DNA from: Liopterus haemorrhoidalis
Lineage: Eukaryota > Arthropoda > Insecta > Coleoptera > Dytiscidae
DNA: 64,000 nucleotides
Assembly (NCBI GenBank): GCA_963971575.1
Contig: OZ020623.1
Coordinates: 11,906,980 to 11,970,979 of the forward strand
Reading direction: 5' to 3'
The translations under genes and the position numbers were made by a program. The notes under the pieces were generated by a model, which saw only the letters and a list, made by a program, of their open reading frames with translations, was not told the origin of the DNA and searched no databases. Below, one piece after another: positions 55,041 through 64,000 of the stretch. The stretch's first letter is position 1. Every line of letters starts with the position of its first letter.

Positions 55041-55530
55041 TCTACTGGGTTACATAGCGAATTAAATATTTAACATATTTTGGTTAAAAACACAAAAAAT
55101 GCATTATTTTCCGAAAACATAATCTGATGAAAAATTCCTGTTTTACTATTCCGGTTCACACCAATGTACATTACTTCGAATTTTTTCAGATTTTTAGTTT
55201 AAACCATCTGGGCTACAGTGTGTGGGACAAAAATTTTTTTGCACAATTTTGCCAAAAATCGCATCAAAATAATTTATTTTGAAAAAATAAAATATTGATC
55301 GTTAATCCACGTACTAAGGGCTTTCATTTGATACCCTACTCAGAACTTTAAAAAAATATTTATTTTTTTCGATGAGCACATATTTGTTTATATTTTTAGG
55401 GGGATATATTTTTTAGATGTTTTAGTATTTTTCCTATGTGCGGGTTAAAAAGTTGTACAAGCATGCCAAATTTCAACTCTCTAGGTTTAGCCGTTTGGCT
55501 ACAATTTTTACCGAACAGACAGACAGACAG
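55041..55530 (+). repeat. Microsatellite-associated repeat B, arm of composite gamma
   Basis: Same arm as 26816-27222 plus one extra core unit (ATTCCTGTTTTACTATTCC, CACCAATGTACATTACTTCG). It has (GACA)n at 55517-55539 and then breaks off: the CATACCTACAAAACCCTA terminus is missing after the microsatellite. Confidence 0.78.
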
Positions 55531-56110
55531 ACAGACAGATGGGTCGTTTTGTATTCCCATTTTGCCCCTGTATGTCCGATTTAGTGTAGCAACACAGTGT
55601 GCAGCTATATGTGGCAGCACAGACATACGATTTATGAATAAAAGTGTGTCAGTATTCAACATTTTCTTCACTTAAACCCATTAAATCAAGCTTGCCAACC
55701 TTTTGTTGGCAAGATATTAAAAATTCTCCACCTCAATGCCACCATGGACGTCTTCTATTCTGATTCTGCATTTAATAATGATACATCGTTCCTGAAAACC
55801 GCGTTCCTTCTAATTAATAGTAATTAAAATACATTGCAAGACGGCCAACAAAATTTATGAAAGATTAAAAAAGTTCAAATTAATTTTCGGTCTACAAAAG
55901 CATGATGGAATTTAATATGAAAAGTCTTAAATTGAAAATAAATTTTTCTCGCTGATTTTAACTTCAATTAACGTCTAAGGTATTAAAACTTATTGTTAAA
56001 ATAAGGTTAATTAGTTTCTAACTTTATTTGTTACCCACAAAAATAAATTAATAAAGAAATGAAGCATTAAAGAGCTGAATAACCATTGCAAGTTTATTCT
56101 TGCATCATTA
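55531..56110. other. Unassigned spacer
   Basis: No further dipeptidase exon is recognised here. Confidence 0.35.
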
Positions 56111-57216
56111 GGCAGCAGTCTGACTGATCGAGCGCCGTCGTGTAACGTAGCGTCGAGTCGTGTAGCGTCATTTAAAAATTTAAAAGCTGGTCTGACTGAT
56201 CAAGTACTGTCGAGTATTATCGATCATTCAGTGTCAAGTAAATTTGTTTCTCACTTGTCAAATAGTGCATATTCCAACCTAAAACTATCAAACAGTTAAT
56301 TTTGTTTTTGAGGTAATATTTGGACAATAAGTTGTTTTTTATACAATATTAGTATGTCAGATAGCGACGAGGCTGAAATTCTCTACTTAATATGGAGAAA
56401 TAAAATTAAAAAAAAGAAGAAAAACTTATGGGTTCGAAACATATTTTTAGATAGAGAAGTGTTAGGAGAATTTCACCATTTGAAACCTCAACTCGAAAAT
56501 GATGAGTCAATGTTTTATAGCTATTATAGAATGAATAAATCATCATACGAGTTACTGATACATTTAATTTCATTATTTCAATAATTCATTAAAAAAACTA
56601 AAATCAGACACTTATTTTGGAACGGAGGAAGTATTTTACTTTACAAATAAAAATATTAAATTGGAAAAACAGTAATGTTAGACTGAACAATATTTTGAAA
56701 ATCGTCTGGGAATCTAAATATTTAGAACTTCCATTTAATACCCTACATGAAAAAATCCAATTTACCGCTAGTTTAGTCTTACATTTGATACCCTACATTT
56801 TTTGAGCAAATTATTGAGTGCAATCACCTAAAATTATTATTGAAAATTAATTTATGTCCATGATTGATCATAGAGATCGTCGTTTTCTCTAACTAGATTG
56901 ATTAATAAATCAATCTCGATTGTACTCCATACTTTACTAATTACCGAGTCCATTTTACTCTATATTGTAATTTTGTTTTTTTTTTTTGACGTTCCAACTG
57001 TCAAATAATATATGGTTATGAACAGTGTATGCTTAAATGCGCATGTGCTATTGCCTCGAGCGTCGTGGGAAATTCAAACCGGTTTGAAATACAAACAACT
57101 TGATGCAACTTGACAGCAAACGATGGTTCAGTGCGACTCATGCCCTTAGTTAACGTGTGTTTGAAATTTGCTCGACAGCAAACGATCGACAGAACTCGAT
57201 CAGTCAGACTGCTGCC
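56111..57216 (+). mobile_element. 1106-bp PIF/Harbinger element
   Basis: Inverted ends GGCAGCAGTCTGACTGATCG at both sides, with the TTA target duplication exact at 56108-56110 and 57217-57219. It includes a transposase N-terminus at 56354-56584. Confidence 0.93.
56354..56584 (+). pseudogene. PIF/Harbinger transposase N-terminus, truncated
   Basis: MSDSDEAEILYLIWRNKIKK, NLWVRNIFLDREVLGEFHHL, KPQLENDESMFYSYYRMNKS and SYELLIHLISLF, then stop. The W-V-R-x-I-x-x-x-R-x-x-x-G-E-F-H-H-L...F.SYYRM pattern is the conserved start of Harbinger transposases. The DDE catalytic part and the Myb-like partner gene are absent, so it depends on another copy for movement. Confidence 0.8.
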
Positions 57217-57296
57217 TTAAGTAGACCATTCAAAATATAATAGATACACTGATAAATAATTTTTATTGTTAACAGTGCAAGTGTCAACTTGTTAAT

Positions 57297-57560
57297 GAGT
57301 GAGTTAACTCGACGAGATCATCGTGCAATAATTTTGTACAATTTCAAACGTAGTTTGTCTGCGGAAGAGTGTATCGCCGAAATTTTTCTGAGAATTGTCC
57401 AAATCGGAGCATTGGGTTTCGTTAGTATAAACAATGTCAAACAGAAATTTATAACCTAGATGATGATCCTCGTCCAGGAAGGCCCCGTGAAACAGTTTTT
57501 TTTTTCCTTTTATTTGTTGGCTTTAGCTGCTTGTGCTATTAGCCACCCGTGAAACAGTTA
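57297..57560 (+). pseudogene. Mariner N-terminus remnant
   Basis: MSELTRRDHRAIILYNFKRS, LSAEECIAEI, then after decay DDDPRPGRPRETV: the HTH and linker of a mariner different from the one next to it. The remainder is absent. A SINE stub and a complete DD34D mariner lie inside or at its end. Confidence 0.7.
57498..57544 (-). mobile_element. 47-bp SINE 3' stub with 13-bp target duplication
   Basis: The insertion is a T-run followed by CCTTTTATTTGTTGGCTTTA and GCTGCTTGTGCTATTAGCCA. It is flanked by CCGTGAAACAGTT (about 57485-57497) and the same sequence at 57547-57559. On the minus strand it is the A-tailed 3' end of the SINE at 49135-49280 and 3795-3980, extremely 5'-truncated. Confidence 0.7.
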
Positions 57561-58846
57561 CCAGGTTTACAAGTATGAAATGCGGATTTTTTTCAAACTT
57601 ACCGCGGAAACAGAGTGTATAGTTCAAAGTTTCAACACATATGGCGTTTTGTTAAGTTATCATTAAGTGTCAAATGCGTATAGGTTATAATTTGAAAAGT
57701 GATCGTATAGTTTTGTTTTACTATGTTAAAAATGTCAAATTTTGTGCCAAATAAAGAGCATTCGCGGACAGTACTACTGTTTTGTTTTCATTTGAAAAAA
57801 ACTGCTGCTGAATCATATCGACTGCTTCGAGAAGCTTATGGTGAATATGCTCCATCTCAAAATACGTGTGAACGATGGTTTCGGCGTTTCAAAAGTGGTG
57901 ACTTTGATCTTACAGACAAAGAACTTGGAAAACCTCCAAAAAAATATGAAGATACAAACTTGGAAACATTGCTACAGGAAGCCGATAGTCAATCACAAAA
58001 ACAACTAGCAGAGCAGTTAGGCGTTAGTCAACAAGCTGTTAGCTAATCGCGTACGAGAGATGGGTAAGATCCAGAAAGTCGGCAGATGGGTTCCACATGC
58101 ATTGAATGCGAGGCAGATGGAAAAACGCAAAAACACTTGTGAAATTTTGCTTGCACGATACAAAAGAAAGTATTTTTTGCATCTTATCATTACTGGCGAT
58201 GAAAAATGGATTTATTTTGAAATTCCCAAGCGCAAAAAATCATGGGTGAACCCAGGCTCACCATCCACATCAACAGCAAGACCGAATCGCTTTGGCAAAA
58301 AGACAATGCTCTATACTTGGTGGGACCAAAAGGGTGTGGTCTATTATGAATTGTTAAAACCTGGTGAAACAGTCAATACCCAACGCTACCAACAACAACT
58401 AATCGAATTGAACCATTCGCTGCTCATAAAACGACCAGAATACGAAAGAAGACAGCACAAGGTAATCTTTCTTCACGATAACGCTTCATCACATAAGGCA
58501 AAAGCAGTTTGGAACACATTGGAGGCACTCAAGTGGGAAGTGCTACCCCATGCTGCTTACTCACCAGACTTGGCCCCTTCAGATTACCACTTGTTCGCAT
58601 CGATGGGTCACGCACTTGCCGAGCAGCACTTTTGTTCATATGAAAATGTGAAAGAATGGCTAGATGAATGGTTTGCGGGGAAAGGGGAAGAGTTCTACTG
58701 GCGAGGTATTCACAAATTGCCTGAAAGATGGGAAAAATGTATAACTTCTAATGGAGCACACTTTGAATAAATAAACTTTTACTGTTCTTTTGAGTTTAAT
58801 GTGTTTTATTAAAAAAAAAATCCGCATTTCATACTTGTAGACCTGG
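57561..58846 (+). mobile_element. DD34D mariner, nearly intact copy (1286 bp)
   Basis: Ends CCAGGTTTACAAGTATGAAA and the complement of TTTCATACTTGTAGACCTGG, with TA at 57559-57560 and 58847-58848. Related copy: 44309-45302. Confidence 0.95.
57723..58770 (+). pseudogene. DD34D mariner transposase with one frameshift
   Basis: ATG 57723 opens the HTH region (HSRTVLLFCFHLKKTAAESY, RWFRRFKSGDFDLTDKELGK) and the second HTH (LAEQLGVSQQAVS), then stops at 58046 where GCTGTTAGCTAATCGC replaces GCTGTTTCCAATCGC of the other copy (one base more). The second frame continues from MGKIQKVGRWVPHALNARQM through the catalytic residues D (ITGDEKWIYFE), D (LHDNASSH) and D (APSDYHLF), 34 residues apart, to SNGAHFE and a stop at 58768-58770. 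The total is close to the usual ~345 residues. All catalytic residues are intact, so only one lesion separates it from a full gene. Confidence 0.92.
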
Positions 58847-60289
58847 TACTTCTGTAAACAGTGCCGGCTCCACACGGTAAGCAAAGGATGCATCGCATAG
58901 GGGCGCCTTGCGCTAAGGGCGCCGAAATTACCTTTCGGAACACTTTTATAATTAAAAATCTGACGACACGCCAAAAATCTGATAATAGAATTATATTTAC
59001 AACAAGTCTACTCATATAGATATATTATAATCACAAGTGAATAAAACTTTAATTTGCGCTAGTTTAGTTTTAACAGTTACGCCATAAACTACAATCTTAA
59101 AGTCATAAACCAAAGCAATGCCAGCTCCACAATGGATACAAAGGATGCGTCACATCGGGGCGCCACGATCAAGGGGCGCCATCGCAACGAACGATTGAGC
59201 GGCGCCGTTTTTATTCTGGCGAGCTAAAAAAAAAGTCTACGACAATTTTTTTTCACAAAGAAATTTAAATTTTTTAAAAACGGGGCGTCATTTTTATTTT
59301 CGGGGCTCTAGGTACTTATACGCATAAAACTAGTGCTTATTCGTATCGCTTGTGTGACGTATAAAACTTAGAATTCAGTTGCATAAAATCAGTGAATTAG
59401 TTCTGATCAATTCCTGCTATATATCGATGGTGATTTGCTAATATGGTGTATCTCAAAATAGCGAATATTCCAATTTCCACTTTATTACTACTGATACCCC
59501 ACAAGGGCAAATAAGAAATGTTTTAAATAATTTTTTATGATCGCCTTATTTTACAAGTTAATGGTGGTATTTTTGAACATTTAATTTAGATGATTTTTTT
59601 TGTTATTTTTGTATTAAATAATTGAATTTTTAATGTATTTTCAATAAAAAATGTTTAGCCTTTTCAATGAATATTTATCCATATTTTGCAAAATAAATGG
59701 AGGGCAACTTGCTGTTAAAAGAGTTTATCATTACTAGTGAAACCATGCATTATAATAATTTCAATGTTGCACGATAAAAGAAATTCACCGTATTATTATA
59801 TGCATGCGTACTATTTACACTTAAAAATAAAATGTAATAATTATAAGCACTTAAGTATTTTATTAATACCTGTTTCATAATTTCTAATGAAAATGTATTG
59901 TGTCAATACAGGGTAGGGATGGGGAAAAAACATCGATGTATCTAAAACATCGATGTTTATTTTACAAACATCGATGTTTTTACCATCGATGGTCAGCTGG
60001 CGATAGTATCGATAAAACATCGATGTCTACTACCGATGTCGATGTTTAAACTTTGAAATTCAGAAACTACCGCTAAAGGCGCGGGAATCTTAAAAATTTA
60101 ATTTTTGTTAAAATTAGTACACAAAATATAAGCGCCATCTATTGTGATAGTTCTTATTCTTCTTAGCAGTTAGCAGAATACTAAAAAATAAGAAGAAACT
60201 TCTAATTTTTGCAAACAATGCGAACGACCAACGACGCCAACACACTTTTTCTTTTTGAGTCTTGTTGACACTTCCCAGTTGTTATTCCT
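58847..60289. other. Spacer with hAT-like ends and a CATCGATG cluster
   Basis: Two similar hAT-like starts, AGTGCCGGCTCCACACGG (58860) and AATGCCAGCTCCACAATGG (59116), each lead into GGGGCGCC motifs. At 59920-60050 about eight ACATCGATGT-type motifs follow TAGGGATGGGGAAAAAACAT, as in another hAT family. No right ends or target copies are identified. Confidence 0.5.
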
Positions 60290-60425
60290 CCAATCCCTGG
60301 ATTTTTGTAAGTTGTCATTAGCTATTTTTATATATTGAAGTTGGCTTTTCCTGAACAAAATGATCAAAAGCTTCAATTAATCGGTAAAAGTAACTAGAAT
60401 TGAAAATCTAGTTCCGCCTAAACCA
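60290..60425. repeat. Dispersed repeat E, copy 2
   Basis: It matches 10014-10135: TTGTAAGTTGTCATTAGC, CAAAATGATCAAAAGCTTC, AATCGGTAAAAG, GAAAATCTAGTTC and CTAAACCAAAGGA. Confidence 0.65.
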
Positions 60426-60745
60426 AAGGAACAATAAATTTTTTTCGTTTTATCAAAAAATGTCTCATATAAAAGTTGTTAGTTGTTGCTTTGATAGCAA
60501 TTTTTGTTAAATAATTTTTTTCGAAATATTTCTCTGGTGTGAAATATTCGCAAAAACCTTAAAACATACACGAGTAAACTCCTCATTTCTAGTTAACTGA
60601 TTTTTACCAAAAGTTGATCAACTCGTGCTATTGATGTCGAAAACTTAAATATGAAGTTTCATAAAAATCCTTTTAGCCGAATTGGCTCTGCACGTGTACA
60701 CAGACAGCCAGACGGACGGACAGACAGACAGACAGACAGACAGCC

Positions 60746-60784
<39 letters not shown>

Positions 60785-60960
60785 TAGACAGACAGACAGA
60801 CAGACAGAGAGGCAGACAGACTGACCGACAGACATCATGCTAAAAATAGTCAAAACGTTATGTAGGGACCTCAATTCGTGGAGATCCATCGAAATCTCGA
60901 AATGTCAAAATCGGTATGATCACAATATCTCCCTTATATATGTTGGCGGTCGGTAAAAAT
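60426..60960 (+). repeat. Microsatellite-associated repeat C, copy 2
   Basis: Same order as 30592-31072, with a longer (GACA)n tract (about 60700-60835) and the terminus TATGTTGGCGGTCGGTAAAA. Confidence 0.85.
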
Positions 60961-61803
60961 CTGCCTTATCTTGTGCTGTTCTCTACCTTGTACGTAAATG
61001 TATAGGTGAACAGTTCTCATTTTTATCAATTTATTATTGAATATTGCAATAAATTTTATTTTTTGAAATCATTTGTTTCAATTTATATTTTTTTGTTCGT
61101 CTGGTAACAGATAGAAATGCAATAAATTTGGCAATAAAAGCAATCTAAGAGCTTTAAAAAACTATATGTCGTAAATTTTGTTTAGTCGTTTATGAATATT
61201 GATTAACAATGAAAAAAACTTTTCAAATGTCACAACTATAAATCTTAAGGGTTAATGTTGCTCTTTAATATGTTTTGGATGGTTTTTTAGGCGACACACG
61301 TCAAGTTGTAAAACAATTGGGTTTAACTATCTGAGATTTTACGTGTTTCGACTGAAAATTTACTTCCAAATTATTTTGCCAAGGATATTTAAACATAAAA
61401 ATTACACGACTACCAACTTGAATGTGATAATATATTATGCAACGACCATGGCATGGTGGTCATTTCATACCAGAATGAGTGTCGGCAGGCGAGTAGCGCA
61501 ATTCATACGATTCAGTAATGAGCTCAATTACGTAACTGTCCAGCGGTGTGTAATAAAAAGAAATGGGGAAGGAGCTACATTTACTAATCACTGACACACC
61601 TGTAATGAACATGGTGGGCTCAACAGCGCTATGTGACGCCAAGCGGACTAAAACTGAACTAGGCGAAACGAGTAATAGTTTATTGTTTACATGTGTTTTC
61701 TCGTGTAGTTTGTATTGCTTTTAAAAGTTAGTGTTGCAGTTTGTTTGTTATATTAACTTTTGATAGCAATTATTATTCTTTTTTATATTACTTTATGTTA
61801 TAA
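60961..61803. other. Unassigned spacer upstream of THAP start copy 4
   Basis: No gene is recognised. An 83-codon plus-strand frame at 61343-61594 has no known domain. Confidence 0.35.
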
Positions 61804-61905
61804 TGAGTTATTATAACACAAATTGGTGTGTGTTTGGCTGTCACTCTAGAAAAGGAAGTAACAAAAATATTTACTTCCACTATTTTTCAAAAAATAATAA
61901 TTAAA
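61804..61905 (+). CDS. THAP-domain N-terminus, 33 codons (truncated)
   Basis: ATG gives MSYYNTNWCVFGCHSRKG, SNKNIYFHYFSKNNN and a stop. The N-x-x-C-x3-C...F-H-x-F spacing is that of the first half of a THAP finger. The second half (W, C-x2-H) is missing and the DNA beyond is AT-rich. This is the fourth distinct THAP start in the window. It may be the remains of another THAP-bearing element. No splice donor is obvious after FHYFSK. Confidence 0.45.
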
Positions 61906-62299
61906 AAAAATTAAATAATTTTATTAACAATAGTTAAGTAAAACAACCATTAAGTAATTATCTAATCTAAGAATAAGAATTAATTTTATAAATGTGAATT
62001 AAATAAAGAAAAACATAATAAATAAAATTGTTGTTTTATTTTTGTCATCCTAAATACTCATTTAATAATCAGTAATTTATTAGCGAACAAATAATGTTCG
62101 AGATATCTGCTGAAATTGGAATAAAAAAGGGATTTTTTTAAAGATTACATAGGTACATATATAGTTAGTTAATATTTCTGACACACAGCTTCAAAGGCTA
62201 TTTGTGTTTATTTTAAGAGTAATAATAGTGCATAACTTATTTTTTATTGTGAACAAATATATTCCTCTAGTTATATATATATTTTTTTTTTGTGGTGTT

Positions 62300-62478
62300 T
62301 CATTTTTCCGAAAGTATCTTAAAAGTATCTTGAAGTATCTAGATACATTGTAAAAAAAATGTATCTGTATCTAGATACTTTTTTAAATTTGTATCTGTAT
62401 CTGCATCTAGATACATTTTTCCTCAAGTATCTGTATCTGTATCTAGATATATTTTCAAATGTATCTATTACAACACTG
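62300..62478 (-). mobile_element. Solo hAT end with GTATCTAGATAC motifs
   Basis: GTATCTGTATCTAGATAC motifs are repeated many times and the sequence ends ATTACAACACTG, the complement of a CAGTGTTGTAAT hAT terminus. There is no partner end. Confidence 0.55.
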
Positions 62479-62808
62479 GAGAAAAGAAACAATTCCTTTC
62501 TGTTAAATGCAGTTTGAGAGAAATTTATTTTTCTACTCAACATTCTAATCGCGAAAAATATTTACCAATGTCAACCAAACAAATTATAAATGACAAGACA
62601 AACAGCTTGTAAACAAAACGCTAATATTTCTTCAGCATCAACTAAATCGACATTGAGAGCCCTTCGATTTATCATCTGTCAAAAAAGTTTGTGACAGCGA
62701 CATAAGATATCAGATCTTGTATTGTACGAGGGCAGGATGAAGAGTAGTGCGAATGAAAATGAAAGAATATTGTTAAATTTAATTTAATTTTTATATCTCT
62801 ACATCAGC

Positions 62809-62880
62809 GTTTCCCTTTTTTTTTTGGCTCGCGTACCACGTGGTAGTACATCACGCTAAATTGTTCCACTTCGTAAAAAT
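62809..62880 (+). mobile_element. Solo hAT end (CAGCGTTTCCC type)
   Basis: CAGCGTTTCCCTTTTTTTTT, TGGCTCGCGTACCACGTGGT is a hAT left-end pattern. No right end is seen. Confidence 0.45.
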
Positions 62881-62909
62881 ATTGTATTTCCAATATTTAT
62901 TAACTTATA

Positions 62910-63134
62910 GTCTATCTCAGAAAGACAGATAGTAATAAAATTTATTATTTGTAAAAGTTATTCTTTTTTCACACAGAAGCGGCCCACAAAATATGAATAG
63001 TTCGAAACGAAATATTGTTAAAAATAACCGAGTGTGCCGCACTAATTATATGGGAATACGAACTAGGGTTAAACACAATAGATCATAAAAATGTTACCCT
63101 AAAATTTTGAGGAAAAATATGGTCACAGGGGTCA
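62910..63134 (+). mobile_element. Truncated copy of the CTATCTCAGAAAG miniature element
   Basis: It matches the left ~225 bp of 63434-63830 (TCTATCTCAGAAAGACAGAT, AAAACAACCGAGTGTGCCGC-type interior, ACCCTAAAATTTTGAGG) and stops at CACAGGGGT where repeat B begins. Confidence 0.75.
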
Positions 63135-63290
63135 ATACAAAAAGCGGGTCAAAGAGTTGTATAAGCATGCCAAATTTCAACTCTCTAGGTTTAGCCGTTT
63201 GGCTACAATTTTTACCGAACAGACAGACAGACAGACGACAAAATGACGGTATAAGGGTTTTTTGGTCATACCTACAAAACCCTAAAAACT
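63135..63290 (+). repeat. Microsatellite-associated repeat B, terminal part
   Basis: GGGTCAAAGAGTTGTATAAG, CATGCCAAATTTCAACTCTC, (GACA)n 63222-63236, then GGTCATACCTACAAAACCCT and AAAAA. Confidence 0.8.
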
Positions 63291-63397
63291 GAAGTTTCGT
63301 AACACCGTCTGCAGCACAAGATTAAACAGCAAAGGTGAGGTGGTATCTCCTTGTTTGACTCCAGTATGAATTTCAAAAGACTGTGACAAAAGATATA
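63291..63397 (-). pseudogene. RTE-like LINE reverse transcriptase fragment
   Basis: Minus strand: SQSFEIHTGVKQGDTTSPLL, FNLVLQTVLRNFSF, stop. G-V-K-Q-G-D-x-x-S-P-x-L-F-N is RT motif 4/5 of RTE-type LINEs and differs from the V-P-Q-G-S form of the Jockey-like LINEs elsewhere in the window. Only ~35 codons remain. Confidence 0.7.
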
Positions 63398-63433
63398 TTA
63401 ACTGTACATTAAAAATATATAAATAATATTATA

Positions 63434-63830
63434 TTCTATCTCAGAAAGACTGATAGTAATAAAATTTATTATTTGTAAAAAGTTATTGTTTTTTCACACA
63501 AAAGCGGCAAAACAAAAGCGACAAAATATGAATAGTTCGAAACGAAATATTGTTAAAAACAACCGAGTGTGCCGCACATATTATATGGGAATACGAACTA
63601 GGGTTAAACACAATAGATCATAAAAATGTTACCCTAAAATTTTGAGGGAAAATATGGTCACAGGGGTGCGTTTAATGATATGATAAATATGGTCACAGGC
63701 GTGCGTTTAATAAAATGATAAATAGTAATATAGAAATACACAAAACCAATTTAAACGTGTTTAAAATGTGCACGCCACTGGTAACTGCCTGACAAAAAGA
63801 TTTATTACTATCAGGCTTTCTGAGATAGAG
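63434..63830. mobile_element. 397-bp miniature element inside a Tc1-like gene
   Basis: Ends TTCTATCTCAGAAAGACTGA and the complement of TCAGGCTTTCTGAGATAGAG, with TA at 63432-63433 and 63831-63832. It interrupts the Tc1-like frame that starts to its right. It contains a near-duplicate of AAATATGGTCACAGG-GTGCGTTTAAT. Confidence 0.88.
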
Positions 63831-63834
63831 TATA

Positions 63835-64000
63835 ATATAACGCTTCTTACGTGGTACTCGGGCATTAAAGTTATGTCTGTGCAAAATTTTTCGGCATGTT
63901 TCTGTACTTACTTTTTTGTTTGATATTTCCGCTACAATTTCCGCTAATCGTGGTGCACTAATAAATGAATTATTTTTTATTTTGCGCACAATATTTCGTT
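63835..64000 (-). pseudogene. Tc1-like transposase N-terminal HTH, cut by the window edge
   Basis: Minus strand from about 63989: MRKIKNNSFISAPRLAEIVA, EISNKKVSTETCRKILHRHN, FNARVPRKKRYI. This is the second HTH of Tc1-type transposases (V-S-x-x-T-x-R-x-x-L-x-x-x-x-x-x-x-R-x-P-R-K-K). The frame is then broken by the miniature element at 63434-63830. The start may lie beyond the window. Confidence 0.7.

Noticed and set aside
61255..61325. Further dipeptidase exon after the acceptor-like GGTTTTTTAG at about 61281-61290
   Set aside because: The translated sequence (DTRQVVKQLGLTI then stop) does not match the M19 family and has no donor.
1..64000. CRISPR array, operon, bacterial origin or viral genome
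   Set aside because: No regularly spaced identical short repeats with unique spacers, no clustered same-strand intact genes and no viral structural or replication proteins were seen. The tandem arrays are satellites or TE cores.

Overview
The window is AT-rich, intron-containing animal DNA, most likely from an insect with a large, repeat-swollen genome. A beetle or similar would fit, but I cannot name the species from sequence alone. Evidence for an insect: several Tc1/mariner lineages, short THAP-bearing elements, PIF/Harbinger and hAT miniature elements with exact target duplications, Jockey/CR1-like and RTE-like LINE pieces, Penelope-type hammerhead motifs, and a membrane dipeptidase gene split by short and long introns. 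There is no operon structure, no bacterial gene, no CRISPR array and no rRNA.

Host-like coding sequence is sparse. (1) 6131-7306 (-) is an intact single-exon 391-codon gene of unknown function. (2) 34627-35580 (-) is a three-exon model whose splice sites and phases agree. (3) 51039-54421 (+) holds three consecutive internal exons of a renal (membrane) dipeptidase. The last dipeptidase intron has grown to about 2.8 kb through a mariner that itself carries a 5'-truncated LINE. A PIF/Harbinger-derived element ends 28 bp before the first of the three exons.

Layout: 0-6 kb holds a perfect 37-bp-arm palindrome, a THAP-bearing element, a ~135-bp tandem array with a hAT miniature element in it, a tRNA-headed SINE and another hAT element. 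8.4-18.1 kb holds two DD41D (rosa-like) mariner copies, a broken LINE, a tandemly amplified microsatellite-associated repeat with a hAT inside, and a 1.1-kb foldback element. 19.5-28.5 kb holds a mariner split by a hAT, a LINE remnant, another THAP start, a composite repeat with a tRNA-like core, a hAT, and a 166-bp insertion carrying a Penelope-type hammerhead motif. 29-34.3 kb holds two nearly identical THAP elements in inverted orientation, a Penelope-derived inverted-repeat element with a second hammerhead motif, and an internally deleted DD41D mariner. 37-48 kb holds hAT elements, a nearly full LINE reverse transcriptase ORF set into a composite repeat, a damaged DD34D mariner and several miniature elements. 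50-59 kb holds the dipeptidase gene, two PIF/Harbinger elements and a nearly intact DD34D mariner. 60-64 kb holds more composite repeats, a fourth THAP start, miniature elements and the start of a Tc1-like gene.

How the parts relate: nesting gives relative ages (hAT inside mariner; LINE inside mariner inside an intron; mariner and a 47-bp SINE stub inside an older mariner; LINE inside a composite repeat). The least expected signals are (a) a composite repeat whose ~430-bp body is conserved while the tRNA-like module beside it differs in every copy, (b) very short Penelope-type hammerhead insertions, and (c) repeated short elements that keep only a THAP DNA-binding domain.
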